The notes beneath the pieces were generated by a model. It searched no databases. It was not told where the DNA came from and saw only the letters and a list, made by a program, of their open reading frames with translations. A stretch of 64,000 nt of DNA from contig NZ_SZPZ01000001.1 in assembly GCF_005233875.1 (NCBI RefSeq), positions 2,232,001-2,296,000 of the forward strand, written 5' to 3'. This document shows positions 9,074 through 17,431 of this stretch, one piece after another. This DNA is from Kribbella jiaozuonensis. Its GTDB lineage: Bacteria > Actinomycetota > Actinomycetes > Propionibacteriales > Kribbellaceae. Both the position numbers and the translations under genes were made by a program. Positions within the stretch are counted from its first letter, which is position 1. Each line of letters opens with the position of its first letter.

Positions 9074-9144
9074 CAGAACCTCCGTGTCGATGTCATCTGT
9101 GATGACGGTAGGACGTGTCTTCAGAGATGGCAAGAGCTGTCATC
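9069..9144. promoter_or_regulatory. Divergent control region with GTCATC half-sites
   Basis: A perfect inverted repeat GTCATC-TGT-GATGAC lies at 9092-9106. Further GTCATC copies are at 9069-9074 (over the secreted trio's start codon) and 9139-9144. They sit between the secreted trio and the regulator-kinase pair, so they are good candidate operators for the HTH-like protein encoded from 9163. Confidence 0.55.
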
Positions 9145-9162
9145 AGTGGATACAGTGAGGCC

Positions 9163-9690
9163 GTGAGTGAGCGGAAGGAGTACTACGGGCTCGCCGAGAT
9201 CGCCGACGCGCTCGGCCTGAACCGGCAGCTCGTCACGGCCTGGCGCCGCCGTCGCAGTCACGGCATCCCGGACCCGGACGGCGAGCTCTCGTCCGGCCCG
9301 ATCTGGCGTGGTACGACGATCGAGCCCTGGATCGATGTGGTCCGCGAGCAGCGGGACGCGCCGGCACAGCCGATCAGCCCGGAGCTCGCGTTGAAGGCCG
9401 GCCGGCGGATGCTCCGCGTCGCGGCGCTGCTGCTCGAGGAGCCGATCCGGCTGAAGCTGCTCAGCCAGGCGCTGGCCGAGGCTCGCGAGTTGCTGCCGGT
9501 CATCGACGATGCCGCGGACGATCGGCTCGGCCGAGCGGTCCGGCAGCTGCTGTCGCCGCTACGTGCGACCGGTGACGATCCCGGCAATCTGCAGCGGTTC
9601 CGGCGCAAGGTCGTGGCCGAGTTGGCACAGCTGGAAACCCTGGTCGAACTGACAGCAGATTCCCTTCCGGAAGCGGACAGTGCCAGTTAG
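9163..9690 (+). CDS. Putative HTH DNA-binding regulator next to a sensor kinase
   Basis: With GTG at 9163 the protein has 175 residues; earlier in-frame starts read through the operator region. The N-terminus (YYGLAEIADALGLNRQLVTAWRRRR) looks like a helix-turn-helix with a basic recognition helix. Further on (GTTIEPWIDVV) it resembles phage-type or AlpA-like DNA-binding proteins. The rest is helical and leucine-rich and may dimerise. Its end overlaps the kinase start region by 11 bases, so regulator and kinase form an operon, divergent from three secreted-protein genes. Confidence 0.65.
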   Translation: MSERKEYYGLAEIADALGLNRQLVTAWRRRRSHGIPDPDGELSSGPIWRGTTIEPWIDVVREQRDAPAQPISPELALKAGRRMLRVAALLLEEPIRLKLLSQALAEARELLPVIDDAADDRLGRAVRQLLSPLRATGDDPGNLQRFRRKVVAELAQLETLVELTADSLPEADSAS

Positions 9691-10843
9691 TGTGCGAGCC
9701 GTGATCGTCGACGTACCTGGCTACCGGCTGGCGGAGCCGCTGGGTGCGGGAGCGACAGGGGTGGTGTACGCCGCGAACCGGCTGGCGGACGGGGGCGCTG
9801 TCGCGATCAAGGTCGTGCATCCCGAGCTGGTCGACCCGCAGTACCGCGAACGGCTGCGGCGGGAGGCGCGGCTGGCCGCGGCCGTCGTGCATCCGGGCGT
9901 GGTGCGGGTGCACGAGGTCGGCGGTGAACGTGATCAGGCCTGGTTGGTGATGGACCGGCTGAGCGGCCCGGATCTCCAGCATCTGTTGGACGATGAAGGT
10001 CCGCTGCCGATCGAGCGGGCGGTCGGGCTGATGACGGAGGTCGCCGATGCTGTCGACGCGATGCATCGTGCGGGTGTCATTCATCGCGACCTCAAGCCGG
10101 CCAACATCATCCTGAACAACGACCGCCCGATGGTCGCGGACTTCGGCGTCGCCCGTCAGCTCGCCAGCCTCGAATCCACCACCGGCCTGGACCTGAGCGG
10201 TGACGCCGCCTGGCTGCACACCGGCGCACCGTCCGGCCCAGCGCTCGGCGCGATGGCCGGAACGATCGCGTACATGGCGCCCGAGCAGTGGCGCGGCGAT
10301 CCGGTCACGCCCGCGACCGACGTCTACGCGCTCGGCGGCACGCTCTACAGCCTCCTCACTGGCAAGCGCCCGTACGAACGCCGCACGCTCCCCGAGTTGG
10401 CGTACGCCGTCGCGATGCTGCCGCCGCCGATCACGGGCATCACGCAGTACGACGCCGTGATCCGGAAGGCGATGGCGAAGGATCCGGGGGAGCGCTTCGC
10501 GACGGCGGCCGACTTCGCGAAGGCGCTCGGCACGGGAGTTGTTCCGCGGCAACGCTCGACCAGACGGCTCCTGCTCGCCGGGGCCGGCGTCCTGGTGATC
10601 GCGGCGGTCGGCGGAGTGTTTGCCCTGCGCAACCATCAGGCGAATGACGATCAGCTGACGGTGTGCGCGCAGGACGCGACGGTCAGGGACGCGCCGCGGA
10701 GCCGGACGGTGGTCGCGACGGTGTACTACGGGGACCGCTTGACGCCGATCTCGCCGCGCGACGGCGACACCTGGGTGCATGTGCGGCTGCCGGACGGCCG
10801 CACCGGATGGTCATTGACCGACTTCGTCCGGCATCACTGCTGA
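9680..10843 (+). CDS. Membrane Ser/Thr protein kinase with extracellular SH3-like sensor domain
   Basis: The 387-residue protein has a complete Hanks-type kinase: a glycine loop GAGATGVV, a lysine in VAIKVVH (about 44), HRDLKPANI (about 135), DFGVAR (about 153) and GTIAYMAPEQW. A basic RRLLLAG stretch leads into one membrane helix (about 292-315). The outer domain of about 65 residues runs from TVCAQDATVRDAP to RHHC and looks SH3-like with a disulphide. The GTG at 9680 has a GGAAG site; GTGs at 9692 or 9701 are alternatives. The outer domain matches two secreted proteins of the divergent operon, suggesting shared ligand or cell-wall sensing. Confidence 0.88.
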   Translation: MPVSVRAVIVDVPGYRLAEPLGAGATGVVYAANRLADGGAVAIKVVHPELVDPQYRERLRREARLAAAVVHPGVVRVHEVGGERDQAWLVMDRLSGPDLQHLLDDEGPLPIERAVGLMTEVADAVDAMHRAGVIHRDLKPANIILNNDRPMVADFGVARQLASLESTTGLDLSGDAAWLHTGAPSGPALGAMAGTIAYMAPEQWRGDPVTPATDVYALGGTLYSLLTGKRPYERRTLPELAYAVAMLPPPITGITQYDAVIRKAMAKDPGERFATAADFAKALGTGVVPRQRSTRRLLLAGAGVLVIAAVGGVFALRNHQANDDQLTVCAQDATVRDAPRSRTVVATVYYGDRLTPISPRDGDTWVHVRLPDGRTGWSLTDFVRHHC

Positions 10844-10845
10844 TC

Positions 10846-10890
10846 GTCAACCCAGGGTTGACGCGGCTCGATCGTCAACCTAGGGTTGAC
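10846..10890. promoter_or_regulatory. Tandem perfect 17-bp palindromes (candidate operator)
   Basis: GTCAACC-CAG-GGTTGAC at 10846-10862 is repeated as GTCAACC-TAG-GGTTGAC at 10874-10890, 28 bp apart centre to centre. The second copy ends two bases before the ATG of the HTH-Clp_N gene, so binding there would block translation start or transcription. I infer autoregulation by the encoded HTH. Confidence 0.7.
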
Positions 10891-10892
10891 GC

Positions 10893-11609
10893 ATGACTCC
10901 TGGACCTGATCTGCAGCAGCTCATCAACACGATCAAGACCGACGCCGGCAGCGACGACGAGCTCGAGCAGCTCGCGACCGCGGCCGCGACGATCAGCGAA
11001 CTCACCACGACCGGCGACGCCGCGCTCGGGTTCTTCGTCGACCGGGCCCGCGGTTCGGGGAAGTCGTGGGTCGAGATCAGCGCGGTGCTCGGCGTCAGTA
11101 AGCAGGCGGCCCACAAGCGGTTCGCCGACTCCTGGACCGCGCGGCCGGCGTTCGAGCGCTACACCCAGCGGGCGCGTTCGGTGGTGCAGGCGGCCGCCGA
11201 TATCGCCAGGGCCCGCAACCACGACTTCATCGGCACCGAGCACCTCCTGCTCGGGATGTACAAGGAGCCGGGCGCGATCGCCGCCAAGGTGCTCGTCAAG
11301 CACGGCATCACCGACGAATCGGTCCTCCGAGCCGTCGATGTCGAGAGCCCGGCCGCCGAGCCGTCGACGGAACCGAAGGAGCTCGACGCCGAGAACCCGC
11401 CGTACACCCGGCGGGCGGCGCACGTCCTACAGGGCGCGGTCGGTGAGGCGCTCACCCTCGGCCACAACTACGTCGGCACCGAGCATCTCCTGCTCGCCTT
11501 CTACCGCGACCAGGCGGGTATCGCCACGAAGATCCTGCTCGAGCAGGGCCTGGACGAGTCAGCGGCCTGGGCCGATATTCGCGCGGCGCTGGAAGGATTC
11601 AAGAAGTAG
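10893..11609 (+). CDS. HTH protein with two Clp N-terminal (Clp_N) domains
   Basis: The 238-residue protein starts with a helix-turn-helix (about 42-75; SWVEISAVLGVSKQAAHKRF). Two Clp_N-type repeats follow, each with a GTEHLLLG/A motif (about 110 and 197). Clp_N is the adaptor- and substrate-binding domain of ClpA/ClpC. No AAA+ ATPase is attached, so this is not a chaperone. It may be a transcription factor sensing or delivering Clp substrates. Two perfect palindromes directly abut its start codon. No Shine-Dalgarno sequence is obvious. Confidence 0.82.
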   Translation: MTPGPDLQQLINTIKTDAGSDDELEQLATAAATISELTTTGDAALGFFVDRARGSGKSWVEISAVLGVSKQAAHKRFADSWTARPAFERYTQRARSVVQAAADIARARNHDFIGTEHLLLGMYKEPGAIAAKVLVKHGITDESVLRAVDVESPAAEPSTEPKELDAENPPYTRRAAHVLQGAVGEALTLGHNYVGTEHLLLAFYRDQAGIATKILLEQGLDESAAWADIRAALEGFKK

Positions 11610-11618
11610 GTTAGGCAC

Positions 11619-12896
11619 ATGCCTGACTGGTCTGCGCGGTTGAACGAGTTGGCGGTAGCGGCTGAGGTGCCCGGTGCGGTGCTCGGCATCTGGCAGGACG
11701 GTGCGACCACGATCACGCCGTACGGCGTGCTGAATACCGAGACCGGGGTGGAGACCACCGGTGACTCGGTCTTCCAGATCGGGTCGGTGAGCAAGCCGTG
11801 GACCGGGACGATGATCGTCCAGCTCGCCGCCGAGGGCCGGCTGCAGCTGGACGACCCGGTGGTCAAACTGTTGCCCGAGGCACCTATTGATCCGCGGATC
11901 ACGGTCCGTCATCTGCTCACCCATACCAGCGGTATCGACGGCGACCTGTTCACCGACACCGGCCGCGGCGACGACTGCCTGGAGCGGTACGTCGCTCTGC
12001 TCGCCGACGTGGAGCAGCTCTTCGAGCCGGGTACGGCGTACTCGTACTGCAACGCGGGATTCGTCGTACTCGGCCGGCTGATCGAGGTCCTCGACGGCCG
12101 GGCCTGGGACGAGTCGTTGCGGGCGCGTCTGGTCGAACCACTCGGCCTGACGCACACGGTCACCCTGCCCGAGGAAGCCATCCTGTACCGGGCCGCCCGC
12201 GGTCACACGGCTGAGGACGGCTCGCCGGTCAAGACGTGGCAGCTGCCGCGCAGCATCGGCCCGGCCGGGCTGATCACGGCGAGTGCCGCGGACCTGCTCG
12301 AGTTCGCCCGGATGCACCTGGACGACGAGAGGTATGCGGCGATGCAGGAGCCGCAGGTGCCGTTCGCCGGCGGCATCGGCGGCTTCATCGATCTCGGCCT
12401 GACCTGGCGGATCTACGACTGGGACGGCCGCCGGATCTTCGGCCACGACGGCTCGACGATCTCGCAGACCGCCTTCCTGCGGGTCGATCCCGACGCCCGG
12501 CTGATCATGTGCCTGCTGACGAACTCCGGCAACGGGACCAGGCTGTTCGAGCCGCTCGCCTCCGAGGTGTTCCAGCACTACGTGGGCGTCAGCCACCCCG
12601 CGGCGCCGCAACCGGTCGACGGTCCGGTTGACGACCGGCATGTCGGACGGTACGAGCGCGCCAGCGTGCGGCTGGACGTCGTACTGCGTGGTGACCGCCT
12701 CGTGCTGACCGAGGAGGCGACCGGGGACCGGCTGGCGTTCGCCGAGGAGCCGGTGCACGAGTACGACGTACTGCCGACCGAGCCGCTCGACGGGGACCAT
12801 TTCGTCGTTCGTTACTCTCCGGAGCACCCCTGGGTCCCGTTGACGTTCACACCGACTCACCTCTTCACCTCTGGACGCGTCACGCCCAGGCGGTGA
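11619..12896 (+). CDS. Serine hydrolase of the class C beta-lactamase / penicillin-binding family
   Basis: The 425-residue protein carries the three signature motifs of the family: SVSK (nucleophile Ser 56, Lys 59), YCN (about 143-145) and a KTG-equivalent HDG (about 275). It has no signal peptide, so it is probably a cytoplasmic esterase or peptidase and not a secreted antibiotic-resistance enzyme. A lipocalin-like C-terminal domain (about 335-425) follows. It lies 9 bases after the Clp_N gene. The substrate cannot be predicted from sequence. Confidence 0.82.
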   Translation: MPDWSARLNELAVAAEVPGAVLGIWQDGATTITPYGVLNTETGVETTGDSVFQIGSVSKPWTGTMIVQLAAEGRLQLDDPVVKLLPEAPIDPRITVRHLLTHTSGIDGDLFTDTGRGDDCLERYVALLADVEQLFEPGTAYSYCNAGFVVLGRLIEVLDGRAWDESLRARLVEPLGLTHTVTLPEEAILYRAARGHTAEDGSPVKTWQLPRSIGPAGLITASAADLLEFARMHLDDERYAAMQEPQVPFAGGIGGFIDLGLTWRIYDWDGRRIFGHDGSTISQTAFLRVDPDARLIMCLLTNSGNGTRLFEPLASEVFQHYVGVSHPAAPQPVDGPVDDRHVGRYERASVRLDVVLRGDRLVLTEEATGDRLAFAEEPVHEYDVLPTEPLDGDHFVVRYSPEHPWVPLTFTPTHLFTSGRVTPRR

Positions 12897-12941
12897 GATA
12901 AACAAGGTGCAGTTTGGGCTGACCGAGCTAACGTCTTCAGC

Positions 12942-14339
12942 GTGACTAGTGCACCTGCTGAACTTCCCCGTAAGGCTGGTGACCTCCGGGCCGCCGGCTA
13001 TCTGCCCCGGTCGATCAAGGCCGAAATCCGTGACAACCTGCTGAAACAGCTCCGGGCCGGGCGTGATCCGTGGCCCGGAATCGTCGGATTCACCCGCACG
13101 GTGATTCCGCAGCTCGAGCGCGCGCTGCTCGCCGGGCACGACGTCGTACTGCTCGGTGAGCGCGGTCAGGGCAAGACCCGGCTGCTGCGCACGCTGGTCG
13201 GGCTGCTCGACGAGTGGACCCCGGTGATCGAGGGCGCCGAGCTGCCCGAGCACCCGCTCGACCCGATTACCCCTGCTTCCAAGCGCCGCGCCGCCGAGCT
13301 CGGCGACGACCTGCCGGTCGCCTGGCTGCACCGCGACCTGCGGTACGCCGAGAAGCTGGCCACGCCGGACACCTCGGTCGGCGACCTGATCGGCGACGTG
13401 GACCCGGTGAAGGTTGCCGAGGGCCGCAGTCTCGGCGACCCCGAAACCATCCACTTCGGCCTGGTCCCGCGCTCGCATCGCGGCATCGTCGCGATCAACG
13501 AGCTGCCCGACCTCGCCGAGCGCATCCAGGTCGCATTGCTGAACGTGATGGAGGAGCGCGACATCCAGGTCCGCGGCTACACATTGCGGCTGCCGCTCGA
13601 CGTGTTGCTGGTGGCAACGGCCAACCCCGAGGACTACACCAACCGCGGCCGGATCATCACGCCGCTGAAGGACCGGTTCGGCGCCGAGGTCCGGACCCAC
13701 TACCCGCTCGACATCGACGCCGAGGTCGACGTGATCCGGCAGGAGGCCGAGTTCACCGCTGAGGTCGGCGAGCCGCTGCTCGAGGTACTGGCTCGATTCG
13801 TCCGGCATCTGCGCGAGTCGACCGCGATCGACCAGCGGTCGGGTGTGTCCGCCCGGTTCGCGGTCGCCGCGGCCGAGACGATCGCCGCCGCCGCGTTGCG
13901 CCGGAGCGCGATCACCGGCGAGACGCCGGCCGTCGCGCGACCGGTCGACCTGGAGGCGGTGCCCGCAGTACTGCGGGGCAAGCTCGAGTTCGAGCCGGGT
14001 GAGGAAGGGCGCGAGATCGAGCTGCTCGAGTACCTGCTGCGTCGGTCGGTGGCCGACACGGCACGCGAGCGCTTCGCCGGTCTCGACCTGACCCCGCTCG
14101 CCCATGCTGTTGCCGACGGCAACCTTGTGACGACCGGCGAGCGGGTGCCCGGCCGGGACGTGCTGGCCGCGTTGCCCGAGCTGCCCGTCCTGCACGATGT
14201 TGCCGCCCGCGCCGGCGTCGAGCCGGACGACTCGTCCGGCCGGATCGCCGCCGCCGTCGAGCTCGCCCTGGAGATGCTCTACCTGTCCAAACGAGTCGCC
14301 AAGGACGCCGACGACGACACGACGGTTTACGGCGGCTGA
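12942..14339 (+). CDS. MoxR/magnesium-chelatase-type AAA+ ATPase
   Basis: The 465-residue protein has Walker A GERGQGKT (72-79), a later acidic segment IVAINELPDL serving as Walker B, and LLVATANPEDYTNRG as sensor 1. This layout is typical of MoxR/ChlI-like AAA+ proteins that remodel complexes together with a VWA-domain partner. That partner is encoded 2 bases downstream. The start is GTG at 12942. The target complex is unknown; metal-centre assembly or stress-linked remodelling are family precedents. Confidence 0.85.
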   Translation: MTSAPAELPRKAGDLRAAGYLPRSIKAEIRDNLLKQLRAGRDPWPGIVGFTRTVIPQLERALLAGHDVVLLGERGQGKTRLLRTLVGLLDEWTPVIEGAELPEHPLDPITPASKRRAAELGDDLPVAWLHRDLRYAEKLATPDTSVGDLIGDVDPVKVAEGRSLGDPETIHFGLVPRSHRGIVAINELPDLAERIQVALLNVMEERDIQVRGYTLRLPLDVLLVATANPEDYTNRGRIITPLKDRFGAEVRTHYPLDIDAEVDVIRQEAEFTAEVGEPLLEVLARFVRHLRESTAIDQRSGVSARFAVAAAETIAAAALRRSAITGETPAVARPVDLEAVPAVLRGKLEFEPGEEGREIELLEYLLRRSVADTARERFAGLDLTPLAHAVADGNLVTTGERVPGRDVLAALPELPVLHDVAARAGVEPDDSSGRIAAAVELALEMLYLSKRVAKDADDDTTVYGG

Positions 14340-14341
14340 TC

Positions 14342-16300
14342 ATGTCGTCGATTCCAGAGGGCTGGTCGTACGGGCCGTGGCACGACGGGCCTGATCCGCT
14401 CAAGGCGCCCGCGGATCTGCGGGACGCGCTGGACGAGATCGGCCGCGACGTGATGAACGGTTCGTCGCCGCGGTCCGCGCTGGAGGAGTTGCTCCGGCGC
14501 GGGACCCGGAACACTCAGGGTCTGGACGACCTGAGTCGCCGTCTGTGGGAGCGCCGTCGCGAGATCGAGCGGCGGCACAACCTCGACGGCACGCTGCGCG
14601 ACGTACAGCGGCTGCTGAACGAGGCGCTGGAGGCGGAGCGGCACGAGCTGTTCCCGAACCCGTCCGACGACGCCCGGTTCCGTGAGGCGCAGCTCGACGC
14701 GCTCCCGTCCGGTACGGCGGCCGCAGTACGGGAGCTGGCGAACTACGACTGGCAGTCGTCGGACGCTCGGGCGAAGTACGAGGAGATCCGCGAACTGCTC
14801 GGGCGTGAGCTGCTCGGGTCGCGGTTCGAGGGTATGAAGGAGGCGCTGCAGCAGACCACGCCCGAGGACGTCGAGGCGATCAACGAGATGCTGACCGACC
14901 TCAACGCGTTGCTCGCGGCGCACGCGCAGGGCCGGCCCGAGGTGCCGGAGCTGTTCGAGGAGTTCATGGCCAAGCACGGCGAGTTCTTCCCGGAGAACCC
15001 GCAGAACGTCGAGGAGCTCATCGACGTACTCGCGCAACGTGCGGCCGCGGCGCAGCGGATGATGAACTCGATGACACCCGAGCAGCGGGCCGAGTTGATG
15101 GAGCTGTCGCAGCAGGCGTTCGGCAGTCCGCAGCTCGCGCAGCAGTTGTCCCAGCTGGATGCTCAGCTGCAGGCGCTGCGACCGGGTGAGGACTGGTACG
15201 GGTCCGAGCAGATGAGCGGTGAGGATCCGCTCGGTCTCGCCGAGGGTGCGCGGGCGATGTCCGACCTCGCGGAGCTGGATGCGCTGGCCGAACAGCTGGC
15301 GCAGTCGTATCCGGGCGCGCGGCTCGAGGACATCGACCTCGACGCGCTCACCCGGCAATTGGGTGATGAGGCAACGGTCGACGCGCGTCGGCTGAGCGAG
15401 CTGGAGCGGGAGCTGCGCGATCAGGGTCTGATCGAGCGGGCGCCGGACGGTTCGCTGCGGTTGTCCCCGAAGGCGTTGCGTCAGCTCGGCCAGACGGCGT
15501 TGGCCGACGTACTGCGCGCTGCTCGCGGGGCCGGTGAGCGTGATGCGGCCAATGCCGGTGCGGCCGGTGAGCTGAGCGGGTCAACGCGGAAGTGGGAGTT
15601 CGGCGACACCCAGCCGTGGGACGTGCCGCGGACGGTGCGCAACGCCGTACTGCGGACTGCCCACACCGGTGGTGGCGGCGTGAAGCTCGACGTGGCGGAT
15701 GTGGAGATCGCGGAGACCGAGCATCGCGCCCGGGCCGCGGTCGCGTTGCTGGTCGACACGTCGTGGTCGATGGTCCAGGAGGGCCGCTGGCTGCCGATGA
15801 AGCGTACGGCGCTCGCGCTGCACCAACTCATCTCGACCCGCTACCGCAACGACGCACTCCAGCTGATCACCTTCGGCCGGTACGCCGGGGTGGTGGAGCT
15901 GCCGCAGCTGATCGGGATGGAAGGCACCTGGGAGCAGGGGACCAACGCGCACCATGCGCTGCTCCTCGCCGGGCGCCACCTGCGTCGCCACCCGGACGCC
16001 CAGCCGGTCGTCCTGATGGTGACCGACGGCGAGCCGACCGCTCACCTGGAGCCCGACGGCACGGCCGAGTTCTCGTACCCACCCGAGCCGGCCACGCTTC
16101 GCAAGACGATCTTCGAGGTCGACCGCCTGGCCAAGCTGGGTGCCACGCTGACCGTCTTCCGTCTCGGTGACGATCCGCGGCTGAACGCGTTCGTCGACCT
16201 GCTCGCCCGGCGCAGTGGCGGCCGGGTCCTCGCGCCCGACCCCGACGGCCTCGGCGCCGCCGTGGTCGGCGACTACCTGAGGACACGCCGCAAGCTCTAA
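14342..16300 (+). CDS. VWA-domain protein partnered with the MoxR-like ATPase
   Basis: The 652-residue protein has a long acidic, helical N-terminal part rich in Glu/Leu/Gln, then a C-terminal von Willebrand factor A domain. The MIDAS motif is DTSWS (about 471-475) and a later VTDGEPT (about 561) holds further metal ligands. ATPase plus VWA is the usual MoxR pairing, in which the VWA protein chooses the client. It is soluble with no signal peptide. Its TAA overlaps the convergent gene's stop by four bases. Confidence 0.87.
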   Translation: MSSIPEGWSYGPWHDGPDPLKAPADLRDALDEIGRDVMNGSSPRSALEELLRRGTRNTQGLDDLSRRLWERRREIERRHNLDGTLRDVQRLLNEALEAERHELFPNPSDDARFREAQLDALPSGTAAAVRELANYDWQSSDARAKYEEIRELLGRELLGSRFEGMKEALQQTTPEDVEAINEMLTDLNALLAAHAQGRPEVPELFEEFMAKHGEFFPENPQNVEELIDVLAQRAAAAQRMMNSMTPEQRAELMELSQQAFGSPQLAQQLSQLDAQLQALRPGEDWYGSEQMSGEDPLGLAEGARAMSDLAELDALAEQLAQSYPGARLEDIDLDALTRQLGDEATVDARRLSELERELRDQGLIERAPDGSLRLSPKALRQLGQTALADVLRAARGAGERDAANAGAAGELSGSTRKWEFGDTQPWDVPRTVRNAVLRTAHTGGGGVKLDVADVEIAETEHRARAAVALLVDTSWSMVQEGRWLPMKRTALALHQLISTRYRNDALQLITFGRYAGVVELPQLIGMEGTWEQGTNAHHALLLAGRHLRRHPDAQPVVLMVTDGEPTAHLEPDGTAEFSYPPEPATLRKTIFEVDRLAKLGATLTVFRLGDDPRLNAFVDLLARRSGGRVLAPDPDGLGAAVVGDYLRTRRKL

Positions 16301-17145
16301 CGCACCCTGATCGCGTGATCCGGGGCCTCGCCCTGGAGGATGGCAGCCAGTACGTCGATGCCGTCCACCAAGCGAGGCCCCGGCCGCGCGAAGTACCCGT
16401 TCGCGTCGACCGCCCACACCTGCGCGTCCGCGGGCAATGGCAACTCCGCAGTCAGCTTCGCGGCACCTTCCAGATCAAACCCGCACGGCGCCGACACAAT
16501 CACCTCGGGTCGCGCGGCGCGTACGTCGTCCCAGGTGATCGAGACCGACCGCTGACCGGCTGTTCCCAGCACATTCGTCCCACCCGCAAGCTCCACCATC
16601 TCCGGCAACCAATGCCCCGGCGCAAACGGCGGATCCGTCCACTCGAGCAACGCGACCCGCGGCCCTGCAACCAGATGCTGGTGTTGCTTGAGCCTGTCGC
16701 GCAGTTCCTCAACGAGGGGCGTGCTGTCTCGACCGATCGCCTTTGCGACCGTCTCGATCGACGTCAGCACCTCGTCGAGGTTGTGCGGATCCGTGGTGAC
16801 CACCTCGGCCCGGCAGCCCAGATAGCTGAGTGCTTCCTCGACGTCGGTCACCTCGATCGCGCACACCGCGCACAGGTCCTGCGTGATCACCACATCCGGC
16901 GCGAGCTCGCGCAGTACACCGGCGTCGAGGTGATACAGATCCTCCCCGGCCGCCACCTTCCGCCGTACGACGGCGTCGATCTCACCCGGCGTCAGGCCCT
17001 CGGGCAACGCCGTGGTCGACACGATCCGCCGACCGCGCGCCGCCGCCGGATAGTCGCACTCGAACGTCACGCCGACGACCTCGTCGCCGGCACCCAGCGC
17101 GAAGCAGATCTCGGTCGCCGAGGGCAGCAGGGAAACGATGCGCAC
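16297..17145 (-). CDS. BtuF-like cobalamin/metal-chelate binding protein without signal peptide
   Basis: The 282-residue protein matches the periplasmic-binding family of vitamin B12/siderophore uptake, with MRIVSLLPSATEICFALG at the start and ITQDLCAVCAIE around 99-110. A GTG start at 17145 leaves no export signal or lipobox. Stand-alone cytoplasmic BtuF-like proteins of this kind are widespread but their role is unclear. No transporter genes lie nearby. The upstream 286-base gap is shared with the divergent ppdK promoter. Confidence 0.8.
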   Translation of the reverse strand: MRIVSLLPSATEICFALGAGDEVVGVTFECDYPAAARGRRIVSTTALPEGLTPGEIDAVVRRKVAAGEDLYHLDAGVLRELAPDVVITQDLCAVCAIEVTDVEEALSYLGCRAEVVTTDPHNLDEVLTSIETVAKAIGRDSTPLVEELRDRLKQHQHLVAGPRVALLEWTDPPFAPGHWLPEMVELAGGTNVLGTAGQRSVSITWDDVRAARPEVIVSAPCGFDLEGAAKLTAELPLPADAQVWAVDANGYFARPGPRLVDGIDVLAAILQGEAPDHAIRVR

Positions 17146-17431
17146 CCGCCGACTCTAGCTGCCGGCAACGACCGGTACCCCGACCAAACCGCGCTACGCG
17201 TCCCGCCTGTGATTCATTTTGAGACAGCCCGATTGTCTCGCGTTGTCAACCAGGGAAGGGTTTTCCGGCCTTCGACCTGTGGGGAGCGTCACGTCAGCAT
17301 CGTGAGACCAGTGTTCAACTGGACTGGTTTTTAGGCTTACCCTGAAAGCACGCCCCCGCCGCCGGAGTCGACGGGCCAGCGGGTTATCTGCCCGCGCCTG
17401 AAAGCACCCGCCTGCAACCCAGGGAGTGACC
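17146..17431. promoter_or_regulatory. Divergent intergenic region and structured ppdK leader
   Basis: This 286-base stretch carries no gene. It holds an inverted repeat GAGACA-n7-TGTCTC (17221-17239) and a hairpin ACCAGT-n10-ACTGGT (17307-17328) followed by TTTTA, which looks like an intrinsic terminator or attenuator. A direct repeat CCTGAAAGCAC (17341-17351 and 17397-17407) flanks a small hairpin GCGGG-n7-CCCGC (17379-17395). The elements sit where ppdK transcription and leader RNA would be. Confidence 0.5.

Noticed and set aside
11619..12896. Secreted antibiotic-resistance beta-lactamase
   Set aside because: The motifs fit the fold, but there is no signal peptide and an extra C-terminal domain is present, pointing to a cytoplasmic hydrolase.
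13166..13564. Antisense frames across the MoxR-like ATPase and similar ones across ppdK and dnaG
   Set aside because: All are low-complexity Arg/Ser/Ala frames opposite well-supported genes.
17146..17431. Cobalamin riboswitch near the BtuF-like gene
   Set aside because: No B12-box-like conserved segment is visible upstream of the GTG start, and the structured elements face ppdK.
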